In this document: one piece after another, positions 23,011 through 25,040 of the stretch
Layout: the number at the start of each line of letters is the position of its first letter
How positions within the stretch are numbered: the stretch's first letter is position 1
Assembly (NCBI GenBank): GCA_013205365.1
Contig: JABMNC010000056.1
Coordinates: 1 to 25,040 of the forward strand
Reading direction: 5' to 3'
Length of the DNA stretch: 25,040 nt
From: Cryomorphaceae bacterium
GTDB taxonomy: Bacteria; Bacteroidota; Bacteroidia; Flavobacteriales; Schleiferiaceae
The notes under the pieces: model-generated
What the model was told of the DNA's origin: nothing
Database searches by the model: none
Seen by the model: only the letters and a program-made list of their open reading frames with translations
Made by a program: the position numbers and the translations under genes

Positions 23011-24060
23011 CTACAGTGGTCGTCGAGTCACGGAGCCGCCTCGCTGAGGGCTGCTATTGCTGGGCGGCCGCTGCTGCTGCATGGAAGGAGCAGAACCTCC
23101 CGACCGGCTTGGGCTCGTCGTATTGCTTGCTGGCCTGCGCTCCTGCGGCGCGGCGGGCCGAACTTCTCGCTGCGGAACCGGCTGGCTCGTGCTTTGTAGG
23201 CCTCTGCTTGTTGGCCTAGTTTGTCCACTACTTTGGGTCTGTTGGGGTACTGAAATGCTGCCCGGACGTTCGACCAGTCCTTCGCCGCTTGAGGATTCTT
23301 GACGAGTCTGAAGCGCTTCGCGCGTGTTCTTAGATTCTAGGCGGCCACCATTCAAGTTGTTTACTAATACAGGACGTCGGTAGGGCACTAATCCCGATTG
23401 AATTTGCTGCCGCCGTAGTCCGTCGTCGGGCGTCGGTTCGGCACTGCCCCCTGAACCGCCGCTAGGCTGGATTCCACCCCAGCCTTGGTTGTTCCATCGG
23501 TTATAGCCTCCGAAACAGCCGAAACAGCCGTTGCCACCATAGCCTCCGTAGCCCCCGTAGCCGCTGTAGCCCCCGTAGCCATAGTAATATCCGCCGTTGC
23601 CCCAAGGACTGTTCCAGCCCCATGGATCGTTCCAGTAGTTGCCTCCTCCGAAGCCCCAAGGGTCGTTCCAGTAGTTACCGCCGCCGTAGCCCCAAGGGTC
23701 GTTCCAGTAGTTATTCCAATGGTTTCTGCGATTCCATCGGTTGGGTTGATTCCAACCAGCCCCATATCCATAGGGATGCATCCATGGCTGGCTCCAGTTG
23801 TTGTAGTAGGTGGGGTAGTACTCATAGCGGACTATGGTCCGCGTACGTCCGGCTCGATTTCTGTTTTCGGCGCCGCGGTCGTCTAGGTCTTGGTCCTCGA
23901 TACCTTCTTGGTAGCCGCGGTCGAATCCAGACTGGTAGCCTTCGCGGTATGCCTGGGTGTTGGTCCAGGAGTAGCTCCCGTCAAAATCGCGGTAGGCTCC
24001 TTGGCTGCCGCAGGCAGTCAGCAGGGCAGCAAGAGGTAGGAGGATTAGGTAGGAGCGCAT
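23011..24060 (-). CDS. Lipoprotein with Trp/Asn/Tyr/Gly-rich repeats, function unknown
   Basis: The product is 349 residues. A lipoprotein signal peptide ends in the lipobox LTAC (Cys17), a substrate for Lgt. Residues 35-75 are charged (EGYQSGFDRGYQEGIEDQD and an Arg-rich stretch). Residues about 80-200 are low-complexity: three copies of a YWNDPWG-containing 12-residue repeat, then YGGYSGYGGYGGYGG and the paired cysteines of GCFGCFGG. Residues 215-349 are Gln/Ser/Arg/Pro-rich and probably disordered. I do not recognise a catalytic domain. Similar flavobacterial proteins exist next to proS, as far as I recall, sometimes labelled vitellogenin-like by composition only. It is the first gene of a pair with the FadL-like porin and divergent from proS. 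The cysteines could be structural or metal-binding. Confidence 0.72.
   Translation of the reverse strand: MRSYLILLPLAALLTACGSQGAYRDFDGSYSWTNTQAYREGYQSGFDRGYQEGIEDQDLDDRGAENRNRAGRTRTIVRYEYYPTYYNNWSQPWMHPYGYGAGWNQPNRWNRRNHWNNYWNDPWGYGGGNYWNDPWGFGGGNYWNDPWGWNSPWGNGGYYYGYGGYSGYGGYGGYGGNGCFGCFGGYNRWNNQGWGGIQPSGGSGGSAEPTPDDGLRRQQIQSGLVPYRRPVLVNNLNGGRLESKNTREALQTRQESSSGEGLVERPGSISVPQQTQSSGQTRPTSRGLQSTSQPVPQREVRPAAPQERRPASNTTSPSRSGGSAPSMQQQRPPSNSSPQRGGSVTRRPL
23618..23715 (-). repeat. Tandem 36-base coding repeat in the lipoprotein gene
   Basis: Two full units (23618-23653, 23654-23689) and one partial unit (from 23690) share the core GTCGTTCCAGTAGTT or a one-base variant on the + strand. They encode the YWNDPWG-containing 12-residue repeats. 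A second, shorter-period repeat for Gly/Tyr codons lies at about 23537-23585. High nucleotide identity between units 2 and 3 suggests recent duplication and possible copy-number variation. Confidence 0.8.
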
Positions 24061-24066
24061 TGGGCG

Positions 24067-24074
24067 TACTTTTG
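24067..24074 (+). promoter_or_regulatory. -7 promoter element (TACTTTTG) for proS
   Basis: An exact TAnnTTTG match in the 51-base divergent region between the lipoprotein gene and proS. It would give a 5' leader of about 30 bases, A/T-rich, without a Shine-Dalgarno sequence. Confidence 0.55.
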
Positions 24075-24078
24075 AGTT

Positions 24079-24109
24079 TCAGTATACAAGAACCAATTTT
24101 TATACCAAA
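24079..24109 (-). promoter_or_regulatory. Possible promoter for the lipoprotein-porin operon
   Basis: On the - strand a TTTG (24106-24109) is followed after exactly 19 bases by TATACTGA (24079-24086), an imperfect -7 element. The spacing fits Bacteroidota -33/-7 promoters. It overlaps the region transcribed as the proS leader on the other strand. Confidence 0.35.
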
Positions 24110-24111
24110 AA

Positions 24112-25040
24112 ATGGCGAAGAATCTCACGCCTCGCGAAGTCGACTACAGCAAATGGTACAACGAGCTCATTATTCAGGCGGATCTCGCCGAGAATTCTGG
24201 CGTGCGCGGATGCATGGTCATCAAGCCCCACGGCTATGCAATTTGGGAGGGTATGCAGGCAGAACTCGACCGACGATTTAAGGAGACGGGCCATGAAAAT
24301 GCCTACTTCCCGCTTTTTATTCCCAAAAGCTACTTCAGCAAAGAGGCAGCGCACGTTGATGGTTTTGCTAAAGAATGCGCCGTAGTTACTCACTACCGGC
24401 TCAAAAACTCCCCCGACGGCAAGGGGGTCATTGTGGACGAAGACGCTAAGCTCGAGGAAGAACTCATCGTGCGCCCCACCTCGGAGACCATTATTTGGGA
24501 CACTTACCGCGGCTGGGTAAAGAGCTACCGCGACCTTCCGATTTTAGTGAATCAATGGGCGAATGTAGTCCGCTGGGAATTGCGCACGCGGCTCTTTCTG
24601 CGGACCACCGAATTTCTTTGGCAAGAAGGGCACACGGCCCACGCCACTCGAGAGGAGGCAATAGCAGAGGCAGAGCAGATGCTTGCAGTTTATGCGGAGT
24701 TTGCCGAGACCGTTCTGGCGATTCCTGTGGTACGAGGCACCAAGACAGCCAACGAGCGATTTGCCGGAGCCCTAGAGACCTACTGCATTGAGGCTTTAAT
24801 GCAGGACGGCAAGGCACTTCAAGCAGGAACCAGTCATTTTCTGGGGCAGAATTTCGCCAAGGCTTTTGACGTGAAGTTTCAAGACCGCGACGGCCAGGTT
24901 AAGCACGTATGGGCCACGTCTTGGGGCGTTTCAACGCGTTTGATGGGCGCCTTGGTTATGACGCATTCTGACGACAGCGGACTCGTCTTGCCACCTAAGT
25001 TGGCTCCCATACAGGTGGTGATTGTTCCGATTTACCGCGG
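24112..25040 (+). CDS. proS: Prolyl-tRNA synthetase, archaeal/eukaryote-type (partial, runs off the end)
   Basis: A class II synthetase charging tRNA-Pro. The first 309 codons are present. Motifs visible: the N-terminal TPREVDYSKWYNELIIQADL, motif 1 region (GYAIWEGMQ ... FPLFIPKSYF), VRPTSETIIW, motif 2 (QWANVVRWELRTRLFLRTTEFLWQEGHTAH) and LQAGTSHFLGQNFAKAFDV, followed by ATSWGVSTRLMGALVM. There is no editing (INS) domain between motifs 2 and 3, which identifies the short archaeal/eukaryote-type ProRS found in Bacteroidota, not the E. coli type. The sequence stops just as the anticodon-binding domain begins (APIQVVIVPIYRG). The start ATG at 24112-24114 follows a TAnnTTTG promoter by about 38 bases. 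Confidence 0.97.
   Translation, partial: MAKNLTPREVDYSKWYNELIIQADLAENSGVRGCMVIKPHGYAIWEGMQAELDRRFKETGHENAYFPLFIPKSYFSKEAAHVDGFAKECAVVTHYRLKNSPDGKGVIVDEDAKLEEELIVRPTSETIIWDTYRGWVKSYRDLPILVNQWANVVRWELRTRLFLRTTEFLWQEGHTAHATREEAIAEAEQMLAVYAEFAETVLAIPVVRGTKTANERFAGALETYCIEALMQDGKALQAGTSHFLGQNFAKAFDVKFQDRDGQVKHVWATSWGVSTRLMGALVMTHSDDSGLVLPPKLAPIQVVIVPIYR

Noticed and set aside
23537..23715. Possible CRISPR-like array
   Set aside because: The repeats are contiguous, in frame and encode YWNDPWG and GYGG peptides; there are no unique spacers and no cas genes.
1..25040. Search for tRNA or rRNA genes, insertion sequences, toxin-antitoxin, phage-defence or biosynthetic clusters
   Set aside because: No such sequences were recognised; nearly all bases belong to assigned genes or short regulatory gaps.

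Overview
The window looks like a gene-dense stretch of a Bacteroidota chromosome, probably from the Flavobacteriales side. Evidence: the order (rplQ)-carA-eno-gltA, an archaeal/eukaryote-type ProRS, a Nif3/DUF164 gene pair, a FadL-like porin next to a lipoprotein, an almost complete lack of Shine-Dalgarno sequences, and repeated matches to the Bacteroidota -7 promoter element TAnnTTTG. The phylum call is strong; anything finer is inference. There is no mobile element, CRISPR array, tRNA or rRNA that I can see, and no gene-free stretch longer than about 130 bases.

Left part, + strand (1-8107). The tail of a gene, probably rplQ, ends in a terminator. It is followed by a tight carA-eno-gltA operon (3-base gaps): pyrimidine/arginine precursor synthesis, glycolysis and TCA entry. 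The citrate synthase is of the mitochondrial-like type. Next comes rpsA (ribosomal protein S1) with its own promoter and a ~105-base leader containing a long-range inverted repeat, then a terminator. A Nif3-family gene and an overlapping DUF164 coiled-coil/zinc-ribbon gene follow; the ribbon of the latter has lost all four cysteines. A strong terminator closes this block.

Middle part, - strand (17277 down to 8144). Ten genes are packed with five 4-base ATGA overlaps: folE-cysS-yidD, then lgt-DUF192-BNR repeat protein-pepE, then gpmI-map-methyltransferase. Each sub-block starts with a TAnnTTTG-like element 4-5 bases before the start codon, which predicts leaderless mRNAs. The mix is folate/queuosine precursor synthesis, Cys-tRNA charging, membrane insertion, lipoprotein maturation, exported proteins, dipeptide hydrolysis, glycolysis and N-terminal Met removal.

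Right part (17327-25040). A FabH-like condensing enzyme on + is divergent from folE, with face-to-face promoters. On - lie a 1035-residue exported sortilin/BNR-type beta-propeller protein and a lipoprotein-porin pair; the lipoprotein has repeats rich in Trp, Asn, Tyr and Gly. proS starts on + and runs off the window end.

Most genes are housekeeping. I found no clear new multi-gene system. The observations most worth a second look are the loss of zinc-ribbon cysteines in the DUF164 protein (and apparently also in the nearby methyltransferase), the recurring leaderless-promoter architecture, the rpsA leader structure, and the repeat lipoprotein/porin pair.
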